Assembly: GCA_029378245.1 (NCBI GenBank)
Contig: JARKIF010000305.1
Span: 1-31,226, forward strand
DNA length: 31,226 nucleotides
Source: Roridomyces roridus
Taxonomy: Eukaryota > Basidiomycota > Agaricomycetes > Agaricales > Mycenaceae
Reading direction: 5' to 3'
The notes below the pieces were generated by a model. That model did not search any database. It saw nothing but the letters and a program-made list of their open reading frames with translations, and was not told the origin of the DNA. Positions 1 to 9,849 of this stretch are shown one piece after another. How positions within the stretch are numbered: position 1 is the first letter of the stretch; every line of letters begins with the position of its first letter. Made by a program: the position numbers and the translations under genes.

Positions 1-717
1 TTTACGGACCACGACCGTGACCGACCTTCTTGGGCTCGTCCCGTCCGACCTCCACCTCGACCTTCGCATTCGCCTATCGTCACCGACCCGCGACGCGCAT
101 GCCTGTCCGGAGGCTCCTCTCGGCCATGGGCTACCTCACACCCGAGGCCTTTGTGCCGGGTGATAGGTTCTCACCGTATGGCTCGTACACACCGCTGCCT
201 ACGCCGTATAATAGTCCCAGCCCGTATGCTGCTGGGGCTGGGACGCCTCTTGCGGGCTACTCGTCGCCGTATGTCTCGCCGTATGTGGGGTCGACGCAGA
301 TGCCTGCTGGGTCACCGTATCACTCGCCTGTGGGGCAAACGGTATACCCGCCCACTGCTTATACGAGTCCTTATGTCGGCCCTTCTCCTGCTGTCTATGC
401 CAGCCCTTCTCCTGCTGTCTATGCCAGTCCAGGTCCTGCACCGGGCTATGCGAGTGGCACCTGGTTACGGTTATGCTAGTCCGTATACGAGCCCACTGCC
501 TGCTGCGTATGTCAGTCCCGCTCCTGCCCCTGCCGCACCGCTGGGCTACGCGAGTCCGTATACGCAGCCGGGGTATTTCAGCCCGTATGTCGGGGCGGCG
601 AGTCCGGCGGGGAGCTTCCATCATACTCCTTTGGCGGGCCACAGGTCGCCGTATGTGGATGGTGGGCAGATGTATTCGAGTCCGTATGTCGGGACTATGC
701 AGCAGCAGCCGTATTGA
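1..717 (+). CDS. Tyr/Ser/Pro-rich repeat protein, 3' part, with one frameshift
   Basis: I do not recognise this gene. The visible part is low-complexity, built from repeated Ser-Pro-Tyr units (SPYVS, SPYVG, YASPSPAVYASP) and ending in QQQPY followed by TGA at 715-717. The repeats are read in frame 3 up to about position 455 and then in frame 1. Dropping one G of the GG at 456-457 joins them as YASAPGYGYASPY, so I read one gene with a 1-base insertion rather than two genes; no plausible intron fits. The start lies off the left edge or is obscured: frame 1 over bases 1-140 also reads as arginine/proline-rich protein, so a further indel or an intron may lie there. Such SPY-rich tails are usually disordered. 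No function is proposed. Confidence 0.6.
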   Translation, partial: FTDHDRDRPSWARPVRPPPRPSHSPIVTDPRRACLSGGSSRPWATSHPRPLCRVIGSHRMARTHRCLRRIIVPARMLLGLGRLLRATRRRMSRRMWGRRRCLLGHRITRLWGKRYTRPLLIRVLMSALLLLSMPALLLLSMPVQVLHRAMRVAPGYGYASPYTSPLPAAYVSPAPAPAAPLGYASPYTQPGYFSPYVGAASPAGSFHHTPLAGHRSPYVDGGQMYSSPYVGTMQQQPY

Positions 718-1223
718 TGTGGATGTGGTCTGGTCTGATTGCTTTCGATGATTGCTATCGTATATATGTACTGTACCGTGCCTTTCTTGTAGCCTGTGTT
801 GTACTGTAGTCTGTACGGGAGGTGATAATGGTTTACAGGAATATTAGGCGTTTTTGGGTATCAGTCCGGGAAAGTCGGATCAGCAGCGTGGGCGATCTCT
901 GCCCAGTCTCTGCTCTTGCCACCATGTCGTTTTCCTTTTTCTTTGGGCTTTTTCAAAAGGTGGCTGCCAGTCTTTCCTCGAGCTCGATGCACGTTCTCGA
1001 GAAGAAACCAACTGCCGGACAAGTTGACCCCCCTGAAACTCTGCAAATCCACAACGAGTCCTCCTACTCCCATTCACGCAACGTCGCTGACATCCGCAAA
1101 GCACGGGATCTCGATCGACGATCGGGGAATGACTTGTCTTGTGGTCACGGTCACGCCCAACTCACCATTTAACCACTACCATCACGGCAGCCCCTTCTCC
1201 CCGCCGCGTCCCCTCACATCACC
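718..1223. other. intergenic, no gene seen
   Basis: This stretch holds the 3' flank of the SPY-repeat gene and the promoter side of the F-box-like gene. A pyrimidine- and CCGC-rich stretch precedes the ATG at 1224. Short open frames here have no family resemblance and no splice support. Confidence 0.5.
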
Positions 1224-2447
1224 ATGCCCGTCTTCCCCGCCGAAATCATCCAATCCATCGTCGAGGAACTCCCCACGCCATTCGAACAGGCCAAGATGTG
1301 CCTGGTGTCCACCCAGTGCAAGGCAGCTGCTCTCCCCGTCTTGTATCGCCATGTCAAGCTTCGCAGCCTCAAGATGACGACTCGCTTTTGCGCGACTGTC
1401 AACAAATTCCCCGCGCGGGGAAATTATGTGCGCAGTTTCATCGTCGAGCCAGAGGCGGGCGCAGACAAGTGAGTGTGGGCGTCCCAGCAGTGAGTGAGTG
1501 ATGAATACTGAGCGCTTTTTCAGATGGGGTGACTTGCTCGAGTTTACCACTCTCCGTCGCGCGCTGCTGTTGTTCAGCCAACTCGAGCACCTGCACATTT
1601 GGATCCCGAGCTACGACGACGACCTCTTTCATACATTCACAACCCTCACACTACCCCGCCTCCGCCGCTTTGCGTGCCACCAGCCAAGTTTCGCGTATGA
1701 TAACCTGCTCGGTGACTTTCTCGCCCGTCACACCACCCTCACCGAGCTCTGCATTATCCGGCCGTTTGGATATCAATGGGATAACCCGAGCAGACCCACA
1801 GACATGTCCATGAGCCTCCCCATGGTCCCACTTCCCGCCCTCCAATCCTACTCGGGCTCCTACTCGTACTTTCTCCGCCTCGTCGTGCGCAACCGGCGAC
1901 TTGCACACGCCTCGTTTGGGATATCCCCCAGTCGTCACTGGACCGCAACGTCCTCGTCCATCGCCTCGCCAACGCGCTCGCCCAGGCATCCGAGCCTATC
2001 CCCGGCCCCGGGCTCAAACTCTCCATCCTCGGAGACGCATTCGGCGCCGAGGCGATACCCATCCTCGCGCGTGTGCTACCTCATCTGCGGACGCTCGAGA
2101 TTGGTCCGTTCGTGAACCCACCGTGCAGATTGCATCCGACGACGCTGCCCATCATCTCATCTGTGCTTAAACACCTCCCGTTGCTTACGACGCTGAGCGT
2201 GCATAGTTCTGCTGATTTGATGGACCCGATGCGGGCTGGGACGAATGGCAATCGGGATGAAGTTGTCAAGCAGGATGCGGTGGTTCTGACCATGTGGGCC
2301 AAGCTTTGTCCGAGTCTTGTGGCGAGTAGGTTGCGTGAGTGGTTGAATTTTTTTTTTTGAGAGTAGGCAGGTGTTGACCAAGTTGCAGATAATCAGCATT
2401 GGCAGCGTCTTCCTGTTCCGGGTAGCCCGTGGGTTATGGTTTCGTAA
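1224..2447 (+). CDS. F-box-like protein, spliced, with one frameshift
   Basis: The protein begins MPVFPAEIIQSIVEELP and continues into MCLVSTQCKAAALPVLYRHV, the pattern of the F-box-like domain of agaric fungi; such proteins usually act as substrate adaptors of SCF ubiquitin ligases. The rest is an LRR-like scaffold with repeated leucine-spaced segments. Exons: 1224-1468, 1524-2334, 2389-2447. Intron 1 has a GTGAGT donor and a TTTTCAG acceptor; intron 2 starts GTGAGT and ends TTGCAG. Within exon 2 the frame slips at about 1918-1920: the upstream frame ends LAHASFG and the downstream frame continues DIPQSSLDRN. One extra G in the GGG run would restore a 371-aa protein. It may be a decayed gene or an assembly error. 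Substrate unknown. Confidence 0.75.
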
Positions 2448-2639
2448 AGTCTTCTTTTTATTGGGATTTATGTAGTTTGTATTGGTTGAAATGTAGTAGA
2501 TTCGTATTTTTGTGTCCTGCCGCGCCCAATCCCAACTCCGTCGATCGGCCCCGGAACAGCACCACACCTGAAGTACGTCCTTCATTGTTCCTCGCGCGAC
2601 CTATGTAGTCTTTCCTTAGGAACTTTTGAAAGGAAGGTT

Positions 2640-3090
2640 CGAGAGTCCAATGGATACTCATCATGATTTTGCCGCCTCTTCCACGAGAAGCAACATGAAC
2701 CTGGCCTCTAACCCAACTCTAACAACGAAATTGAAGGTTCAACTTTGTCCAACTTCGGCATTCATCAAACGTATTACGGTAAGCGGGCTCAACAGCAGCT
2801 CAACTCGGCGAGTTGGAAGCCGGGATATTATTGCCGTTTGCATAAAGTTGGCACATCAGTGATTTGATCATTTGCCGCGCATCCGGCAGGCATCAGAGAT
2901 TGCCTTGTATCTCAGCGACCACGGCACCTAGCGTCATAATATTACTACCTAAATTCGTCTTTTTGGCCTGCTCGATTTTTAGGGCATGACGGAACAATGA
3001 AAATCCAACCTCTTGTCTAAACCTAAACAACAGGTTCTCGGATTTCCTGCGAGAATAAGCGGCTCAATCCACTCGGGCACTCATTGAAAA
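2640..3090. repeat. diverged repeat, partner of 3935-4690
   Basis: Two different matches meet here. Bases about 2640-2826 are a diverged direct copy of about 4510-4690 (shared GGCATTCATCAAACGTATT and CGGCGAGTTGG). Bases about 2827-2960 are a nearly identical inverted copy of about 4037-4180 (shared GCGTCATAATATTACTACC), and the inverted similarity continues more weakly to about 3085. The block looks like a rearranged transposon or repeat fragment. No transposase is visible. Edges were judged by eye. Confidence 0.65.
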
Positions 3091-3099
3091 CTGCTCAGA

Positions 3100-3934
3100 A
3101 TGGGTCTTTCAATAGCCTCTCAAAGGTGGGAGTTTATTGGATAGTACTACGGACAGGAGAAGCTGCCGACTGTGGAGCTATCATCAGCATGATTGGCCCC
3201 GAGTTGCGATGCGTCGTCCAGCAAGATTGAGACAAAGTTAGTCACCCGGAAAACGCGGGGTGGGTGTTCGGAGGTCTCCAACATGGGCCACGAGTGCCGC
3301 AAAGCCTCGATACGGACGGCAATTGGTCCAGCGCTCACTGCGCACTGGGATTGCCACTCGGTATAGAACGCAGGCCAAACGCAGGCCAGACCGTCCGAAT
3401 GGTCGTAGCACACGCTGGAAGGATGGGAGGATCGCGCGCGATGATGAGAGGTCGCTCTTGAGTTGTCGATACAAGGCTGCGGACGCGGCACGTTTCATCA
3501 GTCAAAATGAGCAGAAGTGAACTGGTGAGGCGACGCACTACGATGTCCCACATGCTACAGCAGCCTTCCCACCCTTCCACGTTGTCTAACACTGAGCCTC
3601 GTGTTGTGGTGAGCCTGGATGGCTGCGGAGATGACTCCGAGTCCAAATGACCGGGATTGGCAAGCGAGGTGGTGGAGATTTAGCTGGCGTAAAGACGGCT
3701 TATGCAGACTCAAGGAGCATGTTGGTGGCCTGGGCATGGGGCTCTAGATGTGTGTAGAAGGAGGGAGGAAGTAGTGGGGAGACGTGGACGCGTCAGCACG
3801 GATCACCTCTTGTGATCGGGCCCACTCTGGTGCCCGATACTTGGACTGTAAACCGATAATCGGACAGTAAAATATATCTGATGTTGGGAGGGTGTTGAGG
3901 GGTCTAATTGGACCTTTTTGGGTGTTTGAACTGT
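3100..3934. other. spacer between inverted repeats, no gene recognised
   Basis: Open frames up to about 114 codons occur on both strands but show no family resemblance and no convincing introns. A cluster of short palindromes lies at 3801-3817 (GATCAC/GTGATC), 3816-3837 (TCGGGC/GCCCGA) and just downstream (CCGAT A ATCGG). These could be the end of a mobile element. Confidence 0.4.
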
Positions 3935-4180
3935 GTCGATTGAGCTACCTGTCTCGCAGGAAAAATCAAAACAGATTGTTTAGGTTCAGATGAGAATGTG
4001 GATTTTGTGGTATTTTCATACTCAAAAATTCGGGGCTCGAGAAAGATGAATTTAGGTAGTAATATTATGACGCTAGGTGCCGTGGTTGCTGAGATACAAG
4101 GCAATCTCTGATGCCTGCCGGATGCGCGGCAAATGATCAAATCACTGATGTGCCAACTTTTATGCAAACGGCAATAATTG
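3935..4180. repeat. inverted-repeat partner of 2827-3085
   Basis: The reverse complement of about 4037-4180 matches 2827-2960 almost base for base; 3935-4036 matches 2961-3085 more loosely (shared CCTAAACAA and CCTGCGAGA). The two arms face each other across about 1 kb. They are joined to the tRNA-half units that follow. Confidence 0.65.
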
Positions 4181-4264
4181 GTCTTGGCATCGCCCGCCAA
4201 TTCGTCTCGTGTTGCGATGTGCACCCTGCCGCTCAGCGCGCCGCTGCATGTGAGGCTTCGTTCT

Positions 4265-4923
4265 CCAAACACGCTAGCCATTGCGCCACGACTTCCAATT
4301 GAAGGCCGGGGATTGGCCGGGGAGAGGTGGGACATGGGAAAGGTATGAGAATGTAGATTCGTACTCAAGTACTTTTGTGTTGCGCGCGGTTGCATGTGAG
4401 GCTCCCTTCTCCAAACACGCTAGCCATTGCGCCACGACTCCGATGAAGGCCACGGAGTGGCCGGCGAGAGGTGGGACATGAGAACCCAGTTGCCAGTCTC
4501 ACAATGTGAAGCACACCAAAGTGTTGACACTCATTCTGCCCCCTTTATCGAGAAGTAAGTACATGAACCTGACCAAACCTGACAGTCCTCTAACAATGAA
4601 GTGGACTTCGACTGTTGAAGTGTTCAACTTCGGCATTCATCAAACGTATTTGGTAAAGCGGCTCGATTCGGCGAGTTGGGATATTGGTCTTGGCATCGCC
4701 CGACGCCTGCCAATTCGTCTCGTGTTGCAATGGGCATTCAGCGCACCGCTGCATTGTGAGGCTTCGTTCTCCAAACACGCTAGCTATTGCGCCACGACTC
4801 CAATTGAAGGCCAGGGACTGGGAGGTGACACATAGGAAAGGCATGGGATTGTAGATTTGTGGTGCGCGCGGCTGCATGTGAGGCTCCGTTCTCCAAACAC
4901 GCTAGCCATTGCGCCACGACTCC
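4265..4923 (-). repeat. four repeat units each headed by the 5' half of a tRNA-Arg gene
   Basis: On the minus strand, four near-identical heads of about 31 nt occur at 4893-4923, 4771-4801, 4411-4441 and 4265-4296. Each contains box A (TGGCGCAATGG, with one change in the second) and runs from the tRNA 5' end to the 5' side of the anticodon stem (TTTGG). Each matches nucleotides 1-31 of the complete tRNA-Arg at 13538. After TTTGG all four share a non-tRNA sequence (AGAAC/AGAAG, then GAGCCTCACATGCA or close to it). Two unit types alternate, a short one of about 120-140 nt and a long one that also carries the repeat seen near 2640-2830. This resembles a tRNA-derived SINE family or a tandem array, but no canonical box B is present in the units. 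Confidence 0.6.
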
Positions 4924-6199
4924 CCGTGAAGGCCAGGGACTGAGATGTGTGACATCATTGACATGGGAAAGGCATGGCGGTAGGCGGGCAGTCGGCGGGA
5001 GAGCGCAGCCCAGAGCGAGCGCGACTCCGACGTGATGACTGTTGATTGACGTGGTCATCAATTGCGTTGGATTCCCGCTCCAGTTGGATTCTGCTGAGTG
5101 TTGGCTGAGTGCTATCTGGAACTCCATCTGGGAAGAGTCTCACCAAGTTTGTTCATTCATATGAAGGCTATGGCTGCAGATTCAGAGGGCCAACTCAAGG
5201 CCGGAGTTTCCACCGCCAAGTTCAACTTGAAGTCTTGAACCTCGCACGCGGCACCAGTGGAACAATACGCGCTCAAGCGCATGGACTCCTTCCAAGACTC
5301 CTCAACCGTGACCTCAACATATTTCATCGATGATGGTTTGAAGCGGTTGGTGTTCATTCAAGTTCACCAGTCAGCGTGTAGAGTAACTTAGTAAGTGCAG
5401 TCCCACACTTCCGAACTGTTGAATTCTATCAAGAACGCCCAAACTGCATCCCGCAGGCCTGAGGCAAAATACCAATGTCAGAGGAGGAAAAGCGAAAAGT
5501 GAATCGGAGTCCGGACGCACGTTCAAGTTGAGCCAGAACAAACCTAGGGCTGTGTCGGCAGGACCACGGCGTTGGGAAATTCCATGCAACGCCGGCCCTC
5601 GAACAGGGCTTTCAGGGAAATACCGACAGGATGTGCGTTGGAGGATTCGGAGTTGGGGAGATTAACGGGAGTGAATAGAACCCGCGAGGGTGTGTATCGT
5701 CCGTTACTCTCGTGCAGATAACACCCAGAGCATACCGGGGGCCCGATATGGAGGGTCTCGTCCATTTGGATCCCAGGGTGCGACAGGGGAGAAGTCTGAA
5801 TCCGAACGAGGCATTCAGTAAAGCTGAGTAGGATTTCACAAGATACAAAGACGCACCTCACTGGGAGAGGAATCGCCGAGCGGGATGCGCTCCAGCTGAT
5901 TCACCTCGGAGAGCAATTGGGTGAACGAGGGCAGTTCGAAAGTCTTAGGGGTTTGATGGTGCGAGATTCGGCGGACATGTGATGGGCAGAGACGAAGCAG
6001 ACATGGTATTTTATACTGGCCATCACAAGGTATTTTCTTGAACAATTCGCTCGTGCCACAGCACCAAGATCAAAGCTTCTCGATCAAAGAAGTGGTCAAA
6101 GCTCACAGGTCTTATGTGATCGTATCGCGATTCAGTAGCAACAATATTCACGGCCTGTTGAGAACAAAGGTAAATAAAAGAGAGAGATGAGAAAAAGTG
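4893..6199. repeat. left arm of 1.3-kb inverted repeat
   Basis: The reverse complement of this segment matches 12237-13568 almost throughout. Differences are a 20-nt stretch present only in the right arm (about 12411-12430) and scattered single-base changes. The outer end stops exactly at the tRNA anticodon stem (TTTGG); the inner end is at the sequence CACTTTTTCTC. The arms are separated by about 6.0 kb. Confidence 0.9.
5388..5978 (-). pseudogene. broken copy of the 156-aa hypothetical gene
   Basis: This is the left-arm counterpart of the intact gene at 12479-13072. Relative to that copy it lacks single bases in at least four places: beside the start codon and in the CCC just after it (about 5973-5979), near 5547 (CCTCTAGG reduced to CCCTAGG, creating a stop), and near 5443 (TTTT reduced to TTT in the last exon). 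The start codon is therefore out of frame with the body, and the second exon ends early after VVLPTQP. Introns and splice sites are otherwise preserved. It may be a true pseudogene, or a good copy damaged by homopolymer errors in the assembly. Confidence 0.75.
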
Positions 6200-6361
6200 G
6201 CTTACATCAGCACCTTCCGGGATGAAAAGGAACTTCAAGTACTCGGTCTGCCGGGGAAAGCCTCGGCCCACCCATCAAGTAACCACTGGTTGTTTCCTTT
6301 GGTATCAATTCTCCGATCCTCAAACGACAGGCATCCGTCTCTTCTCCTTTATCCTTGCTCC

Positions 6362-6549
6362 TCATGTGCAAACTACCTCGCCACCGCCAATGATGATACA
6401 GCCAGGGCCAGACTCGGGCTTTGCTACTGGCTATAAAGTATGGTTTAGTACGTCAAGATGGGGACCAACGGCTGACGTACGTTTGCAACGGTGACGGTGG
6501 CTTGAATGGCCACGAGTGCGATGTATGTGGCGAGTGCGAACAACTGCAT
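6362..6549 (-). CDS. small secreted peptide, 45 aa, two exons
   Basis: I do not recognise this gene. Exon 1 (6481-6549) starts MQLFALATYIALVAIQATV, a typical signal peptide. A 50-nt intron (6431-6480) has a GTACGT donor, a TACTAAAC branch site and a TATAG acceptor. Exon 2 (6362-6430) encodes PVAKPESGPGC and ends EVVCT-stop, giving two cysteines in a mature part of roughly 25 residues. A TATA box lies 52 nt upstream of the ATG, the same spacing as in the two Cys-rich peptide genes nearby. The support is structural (signal peptide, intron and TATA box all agree), not homology. The gene lies just inside the left inverted-repeat arm. Confidence 0.5.
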
Positions 6550-6600
6550 TGGTATTGGTGAGGTAGGTTTCAATAGACTGCAGCCACGACCTGCGCGACT

Positions 6601-6606
6601 TTATAA
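6601..6606 (-). promoter_or_regulatory. TATA box for the 45-aa secreted peptide
   Basis: TTATAAAG on the minus strand, 52 nt upstream of the ATG at 6549. Confidence 0.5.
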
Positions 6607-7206
6607 CTGGCACACCCAGTCGCAACTCCGTGAGAAGTGATCGCAGCTCCACGGTGACGGTACTAAAAATGACCAGTACATTGACGATATGGCAGCCACA
6701 GCGCCGGATTCTCACCCAATCGGAGGTGAGACCGGCGACGAAAGTCGGCAGCGCCCTGGGTTGGCGTCGGTTTGGCGTTTCTACACTCGGGATGCGTCGC
6801 CACAACTATGGTTGATCCAAGCTGAAGGACAATTTCCCTCACAGCATTCTCCCATACATAAGCTTTGTGATAGATAATTAACCCTATACATCGTCGTGCA
6901 CATGAGGGCATGCAGCTGTGGCCTGACAGAGACCGGTAATTGTTGCCCGTCGGCGAGAGCCCTGGAGTGTATAAATGTATACCACTCAGAGTACACCGCA
7001 CAAACGGAAGCTCCATTGAGGGCACAAGAAATCAGCCGCTCCTACGACTCACAAGCTTCAAATCTGGCCGAATTCAAGTTCCAGTTTTCCCTGATTTCCG
7101 GCAGTCTGCGGCAACGAGTATAGACTGGTAGCCTGGCATGTTACCCCTCCTTTCCCCGGGTAGGGTACCTCTCTTTGAATAAGCTCCACTCGGAGTCCAG
7201 TCGTCG
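6607..7206. other. divergent intergenic region, no gene seen
   Basis: This region lies between the minus-strand secreted peptide and the plus-strand Cys-rich peptide. A second TATAAA-like site near 6969 has no signal-peptide ORF after it. Open frames here lack support. Confidence 0.4.
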
Positions 7207-7212
7207 TATAAA
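7207..7212 (+). promoter_or_regulatory. TATA box of Cys-rich peptide gene 1
   Basis: TATAAA, 46 nt before the ATG at 7259. Confidence 0.6.
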
Positions 7213-7258
7213 GCCAGTCAGCTCTCTGCGAGAAACTTCACACTATAAACGACGGACC

Positions 7259-7657
7259 ATGTTGTTCAAGCTCCTCTCAAGCGCCCTCCTCATCCTCGCT
7301 TTTGCTCAAGGCGCCATTTCCTCACCGGCGGAAGTCATCACACCCGGCCAGTGTATGTTTGGTGGGATTCACTCACAACTTGAAACCACGCTGACCGTCT
7401 GATAGGCGGTCCCGGCGTAAGTAGTGGTTGCCTACATGTGAACCGATATACTCACTGGGATCATTGGTAGTTGCCTCAGTGTAAGTATCTTCCTCGCAGC
7501 ATGAATCCAAGACCACACTCACTCACTGGCATCGCAGGTGCGAGTCCGACCGATCATTGCTGTGGTACTTGGTGAGCAAAGGCCTGCGATTGGAGGAGAA
7601 ACAACGACTGACTTACACAGCTGCGTGCCACTCACGTCCAACATCTGCTGCCACTGA
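7259..7657 (+). CDS. Cys-rich small secreted peptide 1, 61 aa, five exons
   Basis: I do not recognise this family. Exons: 7259-7352, 7406-7416 (11 nt), 7471-7480 (10 nt), 7538-7571, 7621-7657. All introns are GT-AG, about 49-57 nt. The product starts MLFKLLSSALLILAFAQG, a signal peptide. The mature part has eight cysteines spaced C-x6-C-x6-CC-x2-CC-x7-CC, with motifs GLPQC and SNICC. The structure is supported by the paralogue at 8063, which has the same exon phases, the same 11- and 10-nt exons and the same cysteine pattern (one residue shorter between the second Cys and the first CC). Exon 4 reads to a stop if the last intron is ignored; splicing adds the CC-x7-CC tail that the paralogue also has. 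The TATA box and secretion signal suggest a strongly expressed extracellular peptide. Its role (effector, antimicrobial, wall-associated) is unknown. Confidence 0.7.
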
Positions 7658-8004
7658 AAGGATGAGAGTTGAACGATGGAGAGCGACCGTTTGGATTTGG
7701 GCGGTGGGCTGTAGTAAGGTTATATTAAAAATTGTCTCCAGGGCCGGTGGTCTTTCAGAGGCCTGCTTGATAGTTCGGCAACACTGCCGCTCGCAGCAAT
7801 TGATCCCTCCTTAATCCGCCCTGAGAGCAATCCAATGTGTGCCAATCGCCTCACTGACAGTCCTATCCGGGGCCATCGGGTTGTCCCTCCCAGGGCCCCG
7901 GTTGAATTCACCCAATCCCGCCTTTCAATGCGATACCAATCGCGCCCGCGCAGGTAGCACATTTCTGCATCGAGCTATATTGCATTAACCCGGCCGCGTA
8001 CCTG

Positions 8005-8010
8005 TATAAA
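8005..8010 (+). promoter_or_regulatory. TATA box of Cys-rich peptide gene 2
   Basis: TATAAA followed by a G-rich stretch, 52 nt before the ATG at 8063. Confidence 0.6.
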
Positions 8011-8062
8011 GGGCGGCGGTAAAGTCCTGCCAGAGCAAAACAATTGATCACCCACAACATAA

Positions 8063-8474
8063 ATGTTGTTCAAGCTCGACCTCCTCCCAAAATCCATCTT
8101 TCTTCTTGTGCTGACTCAAGCCGTCGTTTCCACACCGGCGTCTCTGCAGGCGCGCGTTGGTGAATGTATGTCCGTTCCAAAGGCCATGCGCCGCAGCTGA
8201 CTGACTGGCATATAGGTGGTGTTGGGGTACGTGTTGTGTTCGCTTTCTCATCGTGACGAACAAGGAGTAACCTGGCAACAGCTACCTCCCTGTAAGTTCT
8301 CACGTCCCGTTGGCTGTGTCTTGTCCACTCACTGGTATCACGTCTCGTAGGTCCCAGTCCGGACCACTGCTGTGGCTCCTGGTGAGTTGGCTGGATACCC
8401 TAAGTAATCTCCTGCTTATTAGACAAAGTTGTGTGGCGCCGCGGTCGAATCTGTGCTGCGCGCCTGTGTTTTAG
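8063..8474 (+). CDS. Cys-rich small secreted peptide 2, 66 aa, five exons
   Basis: Paralogue of the gene at 7259. Exons: 8063-8165, 8216-8226 (11 nt), 8282-8291 (10 nt), 8351-8381, 8429-8474. The product opens MLFKLDLLPKSIFLLVLTQA, a signal peptide, then VSTPASLQARVGE before the first cysteine. An Arg there could be a processing site. Cysteine pattern: C-x6-C-x5-CC-x2-CC-x7-CC, with GLPPC and SNLCC. The last acceptor is ambiguous: an AG at 8421-8422 would give an immediate stop, while the AG at 8427-8428 gives the CC-x7-CC tail matching paralogue 1, so I chose the latter. The two genes are tandem, about 400 bp apart, and have diverged mostly outside the cysteine framework. Function unknown. 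Confidence 0.7.
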
Positions 8475-9849
8475 TTACAGTTCCGCGTTTTGAAGCGAAA
8501 AGAATATCGAGCCGGGGCGTAGTACTATAACGAGAGATATAATCGCACATAAGTGGCTGTTTCGGGATCACAGTTGGATCGCTGCCGTGGACCCGACCCA
8601 AAGGCCGCAAAGAGCTGTGGTGTAAGTGTACAAAGGAGACTGACCCTTGAGGATTGTGCACCAGCTAGACCTCCGATTCGAGCTCAGGCTAGTCCAATCA
8701 GGTTTTACCGGAGGGAAGTTGGAACATACATACCGGACATGCCCCGAATACACGCTATACTTCCATCAGCTCAACATCTTACTTATCGCGGAAGGAATGA
8801 CTCACAAAGGAAGCGGTGTAGTCAAAATCTGCACTACCGCTCTCGTCTCATCAGCACCGACGAAGAAGACGTGAGGTCAAACTCGCTTCAAACTGCTGTA
8901 TCGACGGGATGAGGTTCCCCATCGTGCTAGGTTGTGTATCCGCAGTCGTTCAGAAGAGATGATGGCAAGCCTGAATGTCCGCATCGAATCGAATCCCTCA
9001 CCCTACACTCGTCGGGAGACGAGACCGCGTGAAGTGGGCGATGAGGGTGGTAGATGCGGTGTCGGCGAGAGTGTGAGGGGCAGATATGTATCTGAGGGAG
9101 ACAGGAGACACGCGGCCGAGTCGCGTCGACGGTCGAAGATGGTGCGCGGCCAATACTCGTCGAGATGACAGTTGTAGGTGATGATAGCGAATGCCAGGAG
9201 TTCGAACGCGGACAATCCTCGTCGGATGAAAGATGACAGTTGTGGTGAAGGGGTGACACGTGCCGCAGTGCTTACATCTCTTTGCATTATGATCCCCGGC
9301 AACTCCGGGAAGTCCGGCGGATAAATTCAAAGCTCGCAGCTTGTGTGGGCAGCCCACAGACCTACGAATACGACCACTGTTGCACGATAAAATGTGCGTT
9401 GGGGTAGAACCACAAGTACTTTACTTATTACTTAGAGGTGCAATCATGCTTTCGGCACAATTTCGGCATTGTTCCAGAAACAGCAATGATATCCATCGCA
9501 TCACAACAAAGCACATCCACGTCTCAGAGTCTCTCACTTGTTTCAAATTGCCCACAACTCCACTTCCCGATGAGGAAGGTGATGAGGCAGTGTCTTTCGG
9601 ATCATTTTGATCAGAACAGTCTGCAAATCGATTGCCGTCGGCAGATAATTGTGAAAATTTACAAGTCCGCTGACAATGAAAATCAAAGTTTTAGGCTAGC
9701 TATTGGATACATCGTGTGTACGCGGGAACGGACGACGGGACGGGGAAGGGGTATATGTAAGGTGTGAGGCATGGCACGCTCGCTGCGGGTAACTCAGGGG
9801 CGGGGCAGCTTCGAGCGCGCGCAAGCTGGTCAGACCTGGGAGGACGGCG
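8475..9849. other. intergenic, no convincing gene
   Basis: Minus-strand open frames between 8998 and 9357 (about 100-119 codons) contain a hydrophobic stretch but no recognisable family or splice support. Near 9165-9245 a short motif (GATGACAGTTGT) is repeated. A segment at about 9530-9600 is inverted relative to 10455-10530. Confidence 0.4.
9530..9600. repeat. short inverted repeat with 10455-10530
   Basis: TGCCCACAACTCCACTTCCC and the following GAGGAAGGTGATG match the reverse complement of 10455-10530 with a few differences. The two copies face each other and bracket the weak gene candidate at 9850-10320. Confidence 0.6.

Noticed and set aside
4265..4923. Complete tRNA genes in the repeat units
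   Set aside because: Only the first 31 nt of the tRNA are present; there is no anticodon, T arm or box B in these units.
9362..9410. Possible third Cys-rich peptide copy (a DHCC-like reading near 9370)
   Set aside because: There is no signal peptide, matching exon set or splice sites around it; the similarity is too short.
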